DNA of 39,095 nt from the NCBI GenBank assembly GCA_947058885.1, contig CAMSIF010000009.1, positions 1-39,095 on the forward strand, read 5' to 3'. The notes beneath the pieces are model-generated. The model was given only the letters and a program-made list of their open reading frames with translations. It did not search any database and had not been told where the DNA came from. Shown piece after piece: positions 1-9,252 of this stretch. Within the stretch, counting starts at the first letter, position 1. Every line of letters starts with the position of its first letter. The translations under genes were made by a program, and so were the position numbers. The stretch is from an uncultured Clostridia bacterium. GTDB taxonomy: Bacteria; Bacillota; Clostridia; Oscillospirales; Oscillospiraceae.

Positions 1-46
1 AGATATCTTAGTGTGACTGGAGTTCAGACGTGTGCTCTTCCGATCT
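1..46. other. Illumina TruSeq-type i7 adapter (reverse complement), including 8-nt index
   Basis: Sequence reads AGAT-ATCTTAGT-GTGACTGGAGTTCAGACGTGTGCTCTTCCGATCT. This is the known adapter, and its translation [12 protein letters not shown] is the typical adapter peptide. Confidence 0.99.
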
Positions 47-1107
47 CGGTCTCCGTTGAACATGGCCCGGACCTGGGGCAGGGTAACATGGCTTTCGTCC
101 ACAAACAGCACAAAATCCTCGGGGAAGTAATCCATAAGGGTCAGGGGCGGGGACCCCACCGGCCTGCCGGAGATGACCCGGCTGTAGTTCTCAATGCCGC
201 TGCAATACCCCAGCTCGCGCATCATCTCCAGGTCGTAGGTAGTCCGCTGGTGAATACGCTGCGCCTCTACCAGCTTCCCCTCCTCCACAAACCACTTTTC
301 CCGCTCCTCCAGCTCCTCCTCAATTTCCACAATCGCCCGCTCCATTTTTTCTTTGGAGGTGACATAGTGGCTGGCAGGCCAAACGGGAATGTTGGTAATC
401 CGGCGGATAATCGTGCCGGTAACACCGTTGATTTCGCTGATCCGGTCTATTTCATCCCCGAAGAACTCCACCCGTAGGGCGGTGTCCCTCCAATAGGCGG
501 GCCAAAGCTCCACCGTGTCTCCCCGAACCCGGAACATGTTGCGCTCAAAAGCGATATCGTTGCGTTCGTAGCGGATTTCCACCAGCCGCCGCAGAAGCTC
601 GTCCCGTTCCATGGTAGCCCCCACGCGCAGGGTAATCATCATGTTCTCAAAGTCATCCGGCTCTCCTAAACCGTAGATACAGCTTACGGAAGAAACTACG
701 ATAACATCCCGCCGTTCCAGGAGGGAGGCGGTTGCGCTGAGCCGGAGGCGGTCAATCTCCTCGTTAATGGAGGCGTCCTTCTCGATGAAAGTATCCGTAT
801 GGGCGATATAGGCTTCAGGCTGGTAATAGTCGTAGTAACTCACAAAATATTCCACCGCGTTATGGGGGAAGAACTCCTTGAACTCCTCGCAGAGCTGGGC
901 GGCCAGAATCTTATTGTGGGCCAGTACCAGGGCGGGCCGCTGCACCGCCTCAATGACCTTGGCCATCGTGTAGGTCTTTCCGGAACCGGTAACGCCCAGC
1001 AGAATCTGTTCCCGCAGGCCGTCCTCAATCCCCCGCGCCAGCTTTTTGATAGCCTCCGGCTGGTCTCCGGAGGGGGTGTATTCCGAAACAACTTGAAAAT
1101 CAGGCAT
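47..1107 (-). CDS. uvrB: Excinuclease ABC subunit UvrB, partial (C-terminus lost at contig edge)
   Basis: Reverse-strand reading: [52 protein letters not shown]...[17 protein letters not shown]...RAMFNGDR. It is open into the adapter, which explains its absence from the ORF track. Confidence 0.96.
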
Positions 1108-1118
1108 GATAAACTCCC

Positions 1119-1799
1119 CTAGATTTGTATAATATCCCCCTGCTGCCGGAGGGAGATAAAATCATTATCCGCTACAATAACATGCTCCACCAGCCTTACC
1201 CCCACGGCATCCAGGGCAATCTGGACCTGCCGGGTAGCGTCCTTGTCCTCCTGGGACGGGAAGGCCAGGCCGCTGGGGTGGTTATGGGCCAAGGCCACCA
1301 TCACCGCGCCGCAGACAATGGAGTTTTCCACAATCCGCCGCACATTTACCGTTACGCCGGAAGCCTCTCCCTCCGAGACCTTATAGGTGTTAATCCGCCG
1401 CCCCTTGGCGTCCAGGCAGAGCTGGTACATAACCTCTCTTGGCTCCGCTACATACAGCTCCAGAAAATAGGCGCCGATTCTCTCCGTCGTGTCCAGCACC
1501 ACCTCATTTTCCGCCGCGGATACCCTGGCCCGCCGGTACAACGGCGCTACCAGCTTAAGCAGAGCCGCCGCGCTGCGCCCCATCCCCGGGACCTTTTCCA
1601 GCTCCACCACAGGCGCTGACAGCACCGCCTGGAGACTTCCGAACTGCCCCAGCAGCTCATGGGCGATGGGGTTGGTGTCTTTTCTGGGGATTGCGTAAAA
1701 CAACAGCAATTCCAGCAGCTCGTGGTCTGCCAGGGCGTCCGCGCCGTGGCGCAGAAACTGCTCCCGCCTTCTCTCCCGATGTCCGTCATGTACGCCCAT
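1119..1799 (-). CDS. radC: DNA repair protein RadC (JAB-domain)
   Basis: [44 protein letters not shown]...[22 protein letters not shown] motif. Confidence 0.95.
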   Translation of the reverse strand: MGVHDGHRERRREQFLRHGADALADHELLELLLFYAIPRKDTNPIAHELLGQFGSLQAVLSAPVVELEKVPGMGRSAAALLKLVAPLYRRARVSAAENEVVLDTTERIGAYFLELYVAEPREVMYQLCLDAKGRRINTYKVSEGEASGVTVNVRRIVENSIVCGAVMVALAHNHPSGLAFPSQEDKDATRQVQIALDAVGVRLVEHVIVADNDFISLRQQGDIIQI

Positions 1800-1953
1800 A
1801 GCTCCTCCTCCAGCGGACTGCCCCCGCTGTTTCCAAGCGGTTTTCTGTTATTGTACCACACAAACATCTGTTTCACAAGTAGTTTTTTATAAATTAACGC
1901 ACAGAAACAACCTGCGCAGCAGCCCCATCCTTTGGTAAGTTCCTGCGAAAAAA

Positions 1954-1982
1954 TTGACAATCCAACGCCTCTGTATTATAAT
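1954..1982 (+). promoter_or_regulatory. Sigma-A-type promoter for the HAD phosphatase gene
   Basis: TTGACA (1954-1959), 17-bp spacer, TATAAT (1977-1982): perfect consensus. Confidence 0.85.
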
Positions 1983-2029
1983 ACGGGGCGCACTGTGATT
2001 ATTTGTTTAGAAACCGGAGGAACATCCCC

Positions 2030-2695
2030 ATGATAAAAGCTGTCGTATTCGACCTGGACGGCACCCTGCTGGACACCATACCTGATATTGCCGCCGCCCT
2101 GAACCACGCGTTAGAGAGCTGCGGCCTCCCCACCCATCCGGTCCGGGCGTGTGAAAAATTTGTTGGCGGCGGCATCCGGGAGGCGGTACGCAAGGCCGCG
2201 CCCCAGAACTCCTCAGAGGAAACCATTGACCAGGTTTTAGCGGCTTACCACGGCTGCTACCCCAACCACTGCACAGAAAAAACCGCCCTGTATCCCGGTA
2301 TTCCAGAACTGCTGGAGGGCCTGGCCCGCCGGGATTTAATCCTGGGCGTTCTCAGTAATAAGACAGAGGATACCGCAAAAAAAGTTGTGAAAGCCTATTT
2401 CCCAGACGTCCCCTTCCGCTTCGTCTTCGGCCGGGTGGACTGCCGTCCCCTGAAGCCTGACCCGAACGCCGCCGCTCCAGTGTTGGAGGCTCTCTCCCTT
2501 CCTCCCAAGCAGATTGCCTACGTTGGCGACAGCGGTACGGACATGTCCTTCGCCACAGCGGTGGGGATGCTGCCAGCCGCCGCCCCCTGGGGTTACCGCT
2601 CCAAAGGAGAATTGGTGGAAAACGGCGCGGCTCTGGTACCCGAAACGCCTGCCGGACTGCTGGAGCTTCTCCTTGCCGCCGCCCAGGGACATTGA
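2030..2695 (+). CDS. HAD-family hydrolase, phosphoglycolate phosphatase-like
   Basis: MIKAVVFDLDGTLLDT start; KPDPNAAAPVLE; YVGDSGTDM motif. GGAGG RBS upstream. Confidence 0.92.
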   Translation: MIKAVVFDLDGTLLDTIPDIAAALNHALESCGLPTHPVRACEKFVGGGIREAVRKAAPQNSSEETIDQVLAAYHGCYPNHCTEKTALYPGIPELLEGLARRDLILGVLSNKTEDTAKKVVKAYFPDVPFRFVFGRVDCRPLKPDPNAAAPVLEALSLPPKQIAYVGDSGTDMSFATAVGMLPAAAPWGYRSKGELVENGAALVPETPAGLLELLLAAAQGH

Positions 2696-2722
2696 TTTTA
2701 TAAAATAGATGAGGAGTTATCC

Positions 2723-4300
2723 ATGAGTATCCAAGAAGAAATCACCCGGCGGCGGACCTTCGCCATTATTTCCCACCCGGACGCCGGTAAAACCACACTG
2801 ACAGAAAAATTTCTCCTCTACGGCGGGGCTATTGCCCAGGCCGGCGAGGTCAAGGGCAAACGTGCCCGGGCCGCAACCTCCGACTGGATGGAAATTGAAC
2901 GCCAGCGCGGTATCTCCGTCACCAGCTCCGTCATGCAGTTCCAGCACAACGGCTTTTGCGTCAACATCCTGGACACCCCGGGCCACCAGGACTTCTCCGA
3001 GGATACCTACCGCACCTTAATGGCGGCGGACTCCGCCGTAATGGTCATTGACGGAGCCAAGGGCGTGGAGCCCCAGACCAGAAAGCTTTTCAAGGTCTGC
3101 GCCATGCGCCATATCCCTATTTTCACCTTCATCAACAAGATGGACCGGGAGACAAAAGACCCCCTCTCCCTCTGCGAGGAGGTGGAGCGGGAACTCGGTA
3201 TCGACACCTACGCCGTCAACTGGCCTATTGGCTGCGGCAAGGAGTTCCAGGGCGTCTATGACCGCCAGCGGCAGAGTGTGCTCTACTTCTCCAGCGAGGG
3301 TCACGGCAAAAAAGCCTCCTCCACCGAAATCCGTCTCGACGACCCCGCGCTGGGAGAAGCTGTCGGCGCGGCCCGCTGGCAGACGCTTCAGGATGACGTT
3401 GAACTTCTTGGCGCGGGCCGGGATTTTGACCTGGAGGCCGTTCAGGCGGGAACCCTCAGTCCTGTCTTTTTCGGTTCCGCACTGACTAATTTCGGTGTAG
3501 AACCCTTTTTGGAGGAATTTCTCCGCATGACCACGCCTCCCCTCTCCCGCATGTCCGACAGCGGCGAAATCGACGCCTTCTCCCCGGACTTCTCCGCCTT
3601 TGTTTTCAAAATCCAGGCCAACATGAACAAAGCCCATCGGGACCGTATCGCCTTCATGCGGGTCTGTTCCGGCAAGTTCCAGCGGGAGAGCGAGGTCTAC
3701 CACATGCAGTCCGCCAAAAAACTCCGTCTGAGCCAGCCGCAGCAGCTGCTCGCCGCGGAGCGGGAGATTATTGAGGAAGCCTACGCCGGCGATATCATCG
3801 GCGTCTTTGACCCCGGCATCTTCTCCATTGGCGATACCATAACCATTCCCGGCAAAAAATTCAAGTTCCTTGGCATCCCAACCTTTGAGCCGGAACATTT
3901 TATGCGCGTTAGTCCTGTAGACACCATGAAACGCAAGCAATTCATTAAGGGAACAGAGCAGATTGCCCAGGAAGGCGCCATCCAGATTTTTAAAATTCCC
4001 TACTCCGGCATGGAGGAAGTCATTGTCGGCGTAGTTGGAACCCTGCAATTTGATGTCTTTCAGTACCGTATGCGCAGCGAATACGGCGTAGAGCTTCGTA
4101 TGGCGGGCCTGCCCTACGACCATCTGCGCCGCGTTACCGCTTCCCCTGTACCTCCCAAGGACCTGACCCTCTGCGCCGACGCCGCGCTGTTGGAGGATTT
4201 CAGAGGCCACAGTCTGATAGCCTACGCGGGCGAATGGCCCGTTGGCTATCTTCTGAAGCACAACCCTGGTCTTGAACTGGCGGAATCCATGACAGTATAA
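2723..4300 (+). CDS. prfC: Peptide chain release factor 3
   Basis: MSIQEEITRRRTFAIISHPDAGKTTLTEKFLLYGGAIAQAGEVKGKRARAATSDWMEIERQRGISVTSSVMQF and full RF3-like length. Confidence 0.97.
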   Translation: MSIQEEITRRRTFAIISHPDAGKTTLTEKFLLYGGAIAQAGEVKGKRARAATSDWMEIERQRGISVTSSVMQFQHNGFCVNILDTPGHQDFSEDTYRTLMAADSAVMVIDGAKGVEPQTRKLFKVCAMRHIPIFTFINKMDRETKDPLSLCEEVERELGIDTYAVNWPIGCGKEFQGVYDRQRQSVLYFSSEGHGKKASSTEIRLDDPALGEAVGAARWQTLQDDVELLGAGRDFDLEAVQAGTLSPVFFGSALTNFGVEPFLEEFLRMTTPPLSRMSDSGEIDAFSPDFSAFVFKIQANMNKAHRDRIAFMRVCSGKFQRESEVYHMQSAKKLRLSQPQQLLAAEREIIEEAYAGDIIGVFDPGIFSIGDTITIPGKKFKFLGIPTFEPEHFMRVSPVDTMKRKQFIKGTEQIAQEGAIQIFKIPYSGMEEVIVGVVGTLQFDVFQYRMRSEYGVELRMAGLPYDHLRRVTASPVPPKDLTLCADAALLEDFRGHSLIAYAGEWPVGYLLKHNPGLELAESMTV

Positions 4301-4330
4301 AAACATAAAGTTGTGAAAGGATGACACAAT

Positions 4331-4909
4331 ATGAAACTATGGAGCGTTCAGAAAAAAGAGGTTGTTTACTATGTGTCGCGTGACGGCGTTTTTCAGCCGG
4401 ACTTCTCCAAGAGCAAGTATCTCAACGGAATCCCGAATCTTCAGCCGCTGTACTACTTTCTCCTGGAGGTCTTTAACCGCCGCAGTCGTTTGGATGTGGA
4501 GGTACCCGGCCTGATTTTCTGTTTCGCAGGCATAGAAAACCAACGGGTTTATGAAATCCAAGATATCGACGGGTTCACCCAGCTGATCCAGAGCCGTCGC
4601 GCCGTTGTAAAGGATCTTTGGAACTATTTCAAGTTGGATAATCGTGTCATCCTTGAACTGGATTATGAAAATCTGGACCAGACCTTTGACCCCATCCTGA
4701 TAGACATCAATGACTTTCAGTTCATCATGCCGCCCATTGACCTGCGCGTAAAAAACTACCAAAAATCCGACGTAAACCGCATTCTCAATAATATTCGCAG
4801 TGGTATCGTTGAACCCGCGCCGCTGCCCAGCGGCATCATCCAGGCCCACGCACCATATATCGCCCGCGAGAACATCACTAACGTTTTCACATTATTCGAT
4901 TTGATCTGA
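4331..4909 (+). CDS. Conserved hypothetical protein (192 aa)
   Basis: Intact ORF with RBS (gaaagga); no family confidently recognised. Confidence 0.7.
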   Translation: MKLWSVQKKEVVYYVSRDGVFQPDFSKSKYLNGIPNLQPLYYFLLEVFNRRSRLDVEVPGLIFCFAGIENQRVYEIQDIDGFTQLIQSRRAVVKDLWNYFKLDNRVILELDYENLDQTFDPILIDINDFQFIMPPIDLRVKNYQKSDVNRILNNIRSGIVEPAPLPSGIIQAHAPYIARENITNVFTLFDLI

Positions 4910-5037
4910 CCTCTATTTCATGCCGCTCGTCAAGAATTAAGACTTTTGTAACAATTCGCGCTGGTTTCCTTAACAAATATAGCGTATCTTATTTCTTGCA
5001 AGAGACAATAACTTCTTTTCATCCAATCTTCCAAAAC

Positions 5038-5079
5038 ATAGCATACGGCGGGATGTTCCTCCATCCCGCCGTATGCTAT
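5038..5079. other. Long perfect inverted repeat (18-bp arms, 6-nt loop)
   Basis: ATAGCATACGGCGGGATG-TTCCTC-CATCCCGCCGTATGCTAT, followed on + by ATATTTTT. Could be a terminator of the 4331-4909 gene. Confidence 0.85.
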
Positions 5080-5096
5080 ATTTTTGCGCTCCTCCG

Positions 5097-5126
5097 TCAT
5101 ATCCGCTCCTCTAAGGTGCATACAAT
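5097..5126 (+). promoter_or_regulatory. Putative sigma-E-type sporulation promoter upstream of spoIIP
   Basis: TCATATC, 15 bp, CATACAAT, compared with B. subtilis sigma-E consensus KMATATT-N14/15-CATACAHT. Confidence 0.6.
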
Positions 5127-5132
5127 GGGACA

Positions 5133-5189
5133 GGCAGTCATTCTTTTTCTTGAAAGAAAAAGAATCAAAAAGAACTTTATACTCGCTCC
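5133..5189 (-). repeat. Dispersed palindromic repeat, copy A
   Basis: GGCAGTCATTCTTTTTCTTGAAAGAAAAAGAATCAAAAAGAACTTTATACTCGCTCC; 12-bp arms at 5140-5165. Strand is relative to copy E. Confidence 0.85.
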
Positions 5190-5255
5190 CTAGTCTCTTC
5201 TGCCCTTCAGTTTTCCACACGGTAACGAAAGCGCCTGCAAGGAGGAACACAAAAC

Positions 5256-6467
5256 ATGACTATCCAACGCCGTCCACGCCCACAACGCCGCCGTCAACTC
5301 GCCGCCCTTCTCCTCTCCGGGGCAGTATTATATCTGGTTGCCGCCACCGCCGCCAGCCCAACCGCTAAATCCGCTCTGGAAACCCTAACACAGCAGGGAA
5401 ACTTTGCCCTGAATCTCCTCCGCGCCCAACTGGGCGATCTCCCCTTTGACTCCTCCCTCCCCACCTCCCTCACCCTGGCCATCGGTCAAAGCCCAATTCT
5501 CCTCTCCAGTCAAGAGGCCGTTTTACAACTCCGCAGTACCGAAGAAACCGACGACAGTACCAGCATCCCCCCAGAAGACGTCTCCAAGCCCCCCGTCCCC
5601 GACGTCCCCATTCCAGAAAAACCTGCTGAACCAGACCCTCCCCTCCTGTTTGCCGACAACGGCGTTACCGCCAAAACCCTAGTCCCTACCTCCACCGACG
5701 GCTACCTGGTTGCCGGAAACGTATATATCAGCAACCGCACAGACCACTCCATCGACGCCTCCAGCTTCGACGGCACCTTCTCCGCCTCTCTCTCCCAGGA
5801 AAATGGCCCCCAAGTTCTCATCGTCCACACCCACGGCAGCGAAGCCTACACCATGCCCCCCGGCCAGGAGTACATACCCAGCGGCGACAGCCGCACCACC
5901 GATTGCGCGTACAACGTAGTCCGCGTAGGCGATGAACTGGCCCGCACCTTGGAGGCCGCCGGTCTCAGCGTCCTCCACGACTCCACACTCCACGACTATC
6001 CAGAGTATAGCGGCGCATACGGACGCTCTCTCTCTACAGTAGAAGAGTATCTGCGCCAGTATCCCACCATCACCTTTGTTTTGGACATCCACCGCGACGC
6101 CATCTCCGATGGAGACGGAAGCCCTTACAAGGTTGTCAGCGGCGTCGCCGGAGCCAACGCCGCTCAAATGTCCTTTGTCATTGGCACTGACGGCGGCGGC
6201 CTCGAACACCCCTACTGGCTGGAAAATCTGAAACTCGCCGCCGCCATCCAACAGCATCTTCTCGACAGTTACCCCACTCTCATGCGTCCCATCACCGTCC
6301 GCAACTCCCGCTACAACCAGCACGTCACCACCGGAAGTCTCCTGATAGAGATGGGCGCCGCCGGTAACTCCCTGGACGAAGCCCTCTTCTCCGCCCGCCT
6401 TTTAGGTCAGGCAATGGCGGAGGTAATCCTATCAAATGAAGATATACCCGAAAATACCGGAAAATAG
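5256..6467 (+). CDS. spoIIP: Stage II sporulation protein P
   Basis: VLIVHTHGSEAYTM, TFVLDIHRDAI, LLIEMGAAGNSLDEA motifs; N-terminal TM segment. Confidence 0.94.
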   Translation: MTIQRRPRPQRRRQLAALLLSGAVLYLVAATAASPTAKSALETLTQQGNFALNLLRAQLGDLPFDSSLPTSLTLAIGQSPILLSSQEAVLQLRSTEETDDSTSIPPEDVSKPPVPDVPIPEKPAEPDPPLLFADNGVTAKTLVPTSTDGYLVAGNVYISNRTDHSIDASSFDGTFSASLSQENGPQVLIVHTHGSEAYTMPPGQEYIPSGDSRTTDCAYNVVRVGDELARTLEAAGLSVLHDSTLHDYPEYSGAYGRSLSTVEEYLRQYPTITFVLDIHRDAISDGDGSPYKVVSGVAGANAAQMSFVIGTDGGGLEHPYWLENLKLAAAIQQHLLDSYPTLMRPITVRNSRYNQHVTTGSLLIEMGAAGNSLDEALFSARLLGQAMAEVILSNEDIPENTGK

Positions 6468-6469
6468 GT

Positions 6470-6498
6470 TTGCCATACGCCAATTTTTTTGGTAAAAT
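6470..6498 (+). promoter_or_regulatory. Putative sigma-A promoter for the Gfo/Idh/MocA gene
   Basis: TTGCCA-17 bp-TAAAAT. Confidence 0.6.
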
Positions 6499-6541
6499 AA
6501 AGTATCCCCCATAAAAATACCGGGATTGAGGAGAGGATTGT

Positions 6542-7822
6542 ATGACAAAACCTGTAACCTTTGCTATCTGCGGCTGCGGCAATCGCGGCCTGCAAGCCTA
6601 CGCCCCCTATCAGACCAAACATCCGGAGATCATGCAGATCGTTGCCGGAGCCGACAACCGCCCCGAGCGTCTCGCCATGCTGCGGGAAAGTTATGGCGTG
6701 GCGGAAGACAAATGCTTCGCTTCCGCTGAAGAACTGCTGGAACAGCCCAAGCTGGCCGACGTTCTGATTATTGCCACGCAGGACCGCCAGCATGTCCCCC
6801 AGGCCCTCAAGGCCTTAGAGAAGGGCTACCATCTGCTGGTAGAGAAGCCCATCTCCCCCAGCCTCGACGAATGCCGCCAGCTCTTGGAGAAGGCTCACGA
6901 GACCAAACGGGCGGTCGTCGTCTGCCATGTCCTGCGCTACACCAAGTTCTACGCGGCCCTCGAGTCTATGCTTCGCCGCGGCGATATTGGCAAAATCCAG
7001 ACCATCGACGCCGTGGAACATGTGGGCTACTGGCACTACGCCCACAGCTTTGTTCGCGGCAACTGGCGCCGCAGCGAAGAGACCAGCCCCATGATTCTCG
7101 CCAAGAGCTGCCACGATATGGACATCCTACGCTGGCTGGCTGGAGAGAAATGTGTGCGTGTGCAGAGCTTCGGCGCTCTGGACCACTTCCGCGCGGAAAA
7201 CGCGCCCGAAGGTGCCGCCCTGCGCTGTATGGACGGCTGTGCCTGCCGGGATAAGTGCCTCTATGACGCGGAAAAACTGTACATCGAAAGTCCCCGCTGC
7301 GGCGTGCGCCGGTTCGGGGACAACTGGCCCTGCAATGTTCTTGTGCGCGAGCCGACAGAGGAAAAGATCCGCGAGGTTCTGCGTACCAGCCCCTATGGCA
7401 GATGCGTATACCACTGCGATAACAACGTGGTAGACCACCAGACAGTAAGCCTGGAGTTTGAAAACAACATCCACGCCACCTTCACCATGACAGCCTTCAC
7501 GGAGCTTTGCCGCCGGACCATCAGAATCACCGGCACCCTGGGCGAGATAGAGGGCGACATGGCGGAAAACAAGTTTATTTTGCGCCGCTTCGGACAGCCG
7601 GAGGAGGTCATTGACCTGAAGGCCGTTACCAGCGAATTTTCTGGACACGGCGGCGGCGACGGCGGACTGATGGAAAACTTCTGCCAGCTGATTGCCAACG
7701 GCGGTACCGAAGGCCTCACCAGCGTAGACGCCTCGGTGGAGAGCCACGTTATGGCCCTGGCGGCGGAGGCCTCCCGGGTCAACGGCGGCAAGACAGTCGT
7801 ATTGGATGAGTTCCAGGGATAA
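6542..7822 (+). CDS. Gfo/Idh/MocA family oxidoreductase
   Basis: Rossmann N-terminus FAICGCGNRGLQAYAP; LVEKPISPSLDEC; cofactor-binding fold pattern; internal Cys-rich CMDGCACRDKCLYD. Confidence 0.93.
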   Translation: MTKPVTFAICGCGNRGLQAYAPYQTKHPEIMQIVAGADNRPERLAMLRESYGVAEDKCFASAEELLEQPKLADVLIIATQDRQHVPQALKALEKGYHLLVEKPISPSLDECRQLLEKAHETKRAVVVCHVLRYTKFYAALESMLRRGDIGKIQTIDAVEHVGYWHYAHSFVRGNWRRSEETSPMILAKSCHDMDILRWLAGEKCVRVQSFGALDHFRAENAPEGAALRCMDGCACRDKCLYDAEKLYIESPRCGVRRFGDNWPCNVLVREPTEEKIREVLRTSPYGRCVYHCDNNVVDHQTVSLEFENNIHATFTMTAFTELCRRTIRITGTLGEIEGDMAENKFILRRFGQPEEVIDLKAVTSEFSGHGGGDGGLMENFCQLIANGGTEGLTSVDASVESHVMALAAEASRVNGGKTVVLDEFQG

Positions 7823-7834
7823 CGTAAAGGAATA

Positions 7835-7870
7835 GGAAACGCCCGCCTTCTAAAGAAGGCGGGCGTTTCC
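7835..7870. terminator. Strong stem-loop between convergent genes (possible bidirectional terminator)
   Basis: GGAAACGCCCGCCTT-CTAAAG-AAGGCGGGCGTTTCC, at least 15-bp arms; no long T-tract on either side. Confidence 0.65.
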
Positions 7871-8085
7871 TGATGGAGAAGATTGAGGAAAAACGATATA
7901 AGTGTTTAGGTTTCTCTCCTAAACTGGCTTTATTTTACCAGTTTAAAGCACTTTTTGTCAATGTTGATATTACCTAAATTTTAAATTGAATCACAGTATA
8001 TGTCGTGATATTACACAAAAAATAAAACATGTTTTTGTGAGAAAAACCAATTGACTTGGAATTGCCCTCCCTCGACGGACGCATT

Positions 8086-9186
8086 TTACTGCTTCTGACC
8101 GTTCACAAATACGGTCACCAGGTTCAAATCCTTATCCAGTACCACTAAATCCGCAGCCCGGCCCGGCTCAATTGCTCCCACATCCTTCAAGCCTACAGCC
8201 ATCGCGGGAGCGGTGGCTGCAGCATAGACGGCGGCCTCCAGAGGCAGGCCAAAGCGCACAACGTTCCTGACAGCATCCAAAAGGGAGATGGAGCTGCCCG
8301 CCAGGGTACCGTCCAGGAGGGTGGCCTTGTGGTCCTTTACAACGATAGGCTGACCTCCCAATTCGTAGTCGCCATCCGGCATACCGGCGCAGCGAAGAGA
8401 ATCGGAAATCAGGTTCAGCCTGGCCCCAAAGAGCTGGTAAGTGGCCCGAATGACAGACGGATGGATGTGGAGGCCGTCGCAGATAAGCTCCACGCTGGCC
8501 CCGGAATCGAAAGCCGCGCCGATAACCCCGGGAGCCCGGTGCAGGAAAGAGGGCATTCCGTTATAGAGGTGAGTGGCGTGAGTTGCCCCGGCCTGGAAGC
8601 CGGCCATAGCGGTGTCATAATCCGCCGTGGTGTGGCCAAGGGATACGGTGCATGTTTTGGAGACAGCCTGAATAAAGGGAAGCGCGCCCTCCTCCTCACA
8701 TGCTACGGTAACCAGCTTCACTTTACCGCCGCTGGCGGCGTTGAGGCGGTCAAAGAGGGAGACATCAGGCTTGTGCAGGTTTCCGGCAGCCTGCGCGCCA
8801 CGCTTGGCGTAGCTGAGGAAGGGTCCTTCCAGATGGATTCCGGCGCATTTAGCCCCATGGACAGAGGTAAAGTCCCGGATTGCGTGCATAGCGGGGGTAA
8901 GAGTCTCTTCTTTAAGAGTCATGGTCGTGGCGAGGAAACTGGTAACGCCGTTGGCCGCGTAGAAGTCAGCGATGGGCTGGAGGCCCTGGGGCTTGCCGTC
9001 GGAAAAATCCTCGCCCACGGCCCCGTGGGTATGAATGTCCACGAAGCCAGGGACAACGTAGCATCCGGAGGCATCCAGATCCGCCGTACCCTCCAGAGAG
9101 CCCACGGCGGAGATGGTTTTGTCAAACTCAATGTCCGCATCCTGGAAGGTATTCCCAACAAAAACCTTCCCGTTTTTAATCAGCAT
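8086..9186 (-). CDS. nagA: N-acetylglucosamine-6-phosphate deacetylase
   Basis: GCYVVPGFVDIHTHGAVGEDFSDG; HLEGPFLS; THLYNGMPSFLHRAPGVIGAAF; ISDSLRCAG. Confidence 0.95.
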   Translation of the reverse strand: MLIKNGKVFVGNTFQDADIEFDKTISAVGSLEGTADLDASGCYVVPGFVDIHTHGAVGEDFSDGKPQGLQPIADFYAANGVTSFLATTMTLKEETLTPAMHAIRDFTSVHGAKCAGIHLEGPFLSYAKRGAQAAGNLHKPDVSLFDRLNAASGGKVKLVTVACEEEGALPFIQAVSKTCTVSLGHTTADYDTAMAGFQAGATHATHLYNGMPSFLHRAPGVIGAAFDSGASVELICDGLHIHPSVIRATYQLFGARLNLISDSLRCAGMPDGDYELGGQPIVVKDHKATLLDGTLAGSSISLLDAVRNVVRFGLPLEAAVYAAATAPAMAVGLKDVGAIEPGRAADLVVLDKDLNLVTVFVNGQKQ

Positions 9187-9252
9187 AGAAAAATCCCCTT
9201 GTCAAAAGTTCTCGTGATGGTTTTCTCTTCCAGACTGTCCGCCGCAGGGCTG

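Noticed and set aside
13-477. ORF of 154 aa ([12 protein letters not shown]...)
   Set aside because: It starts inside the adapter and runs antisense to uvrB.
3017-4327. 436-aa minus-strand ORF
   Set aside because: Antisense to prfC.
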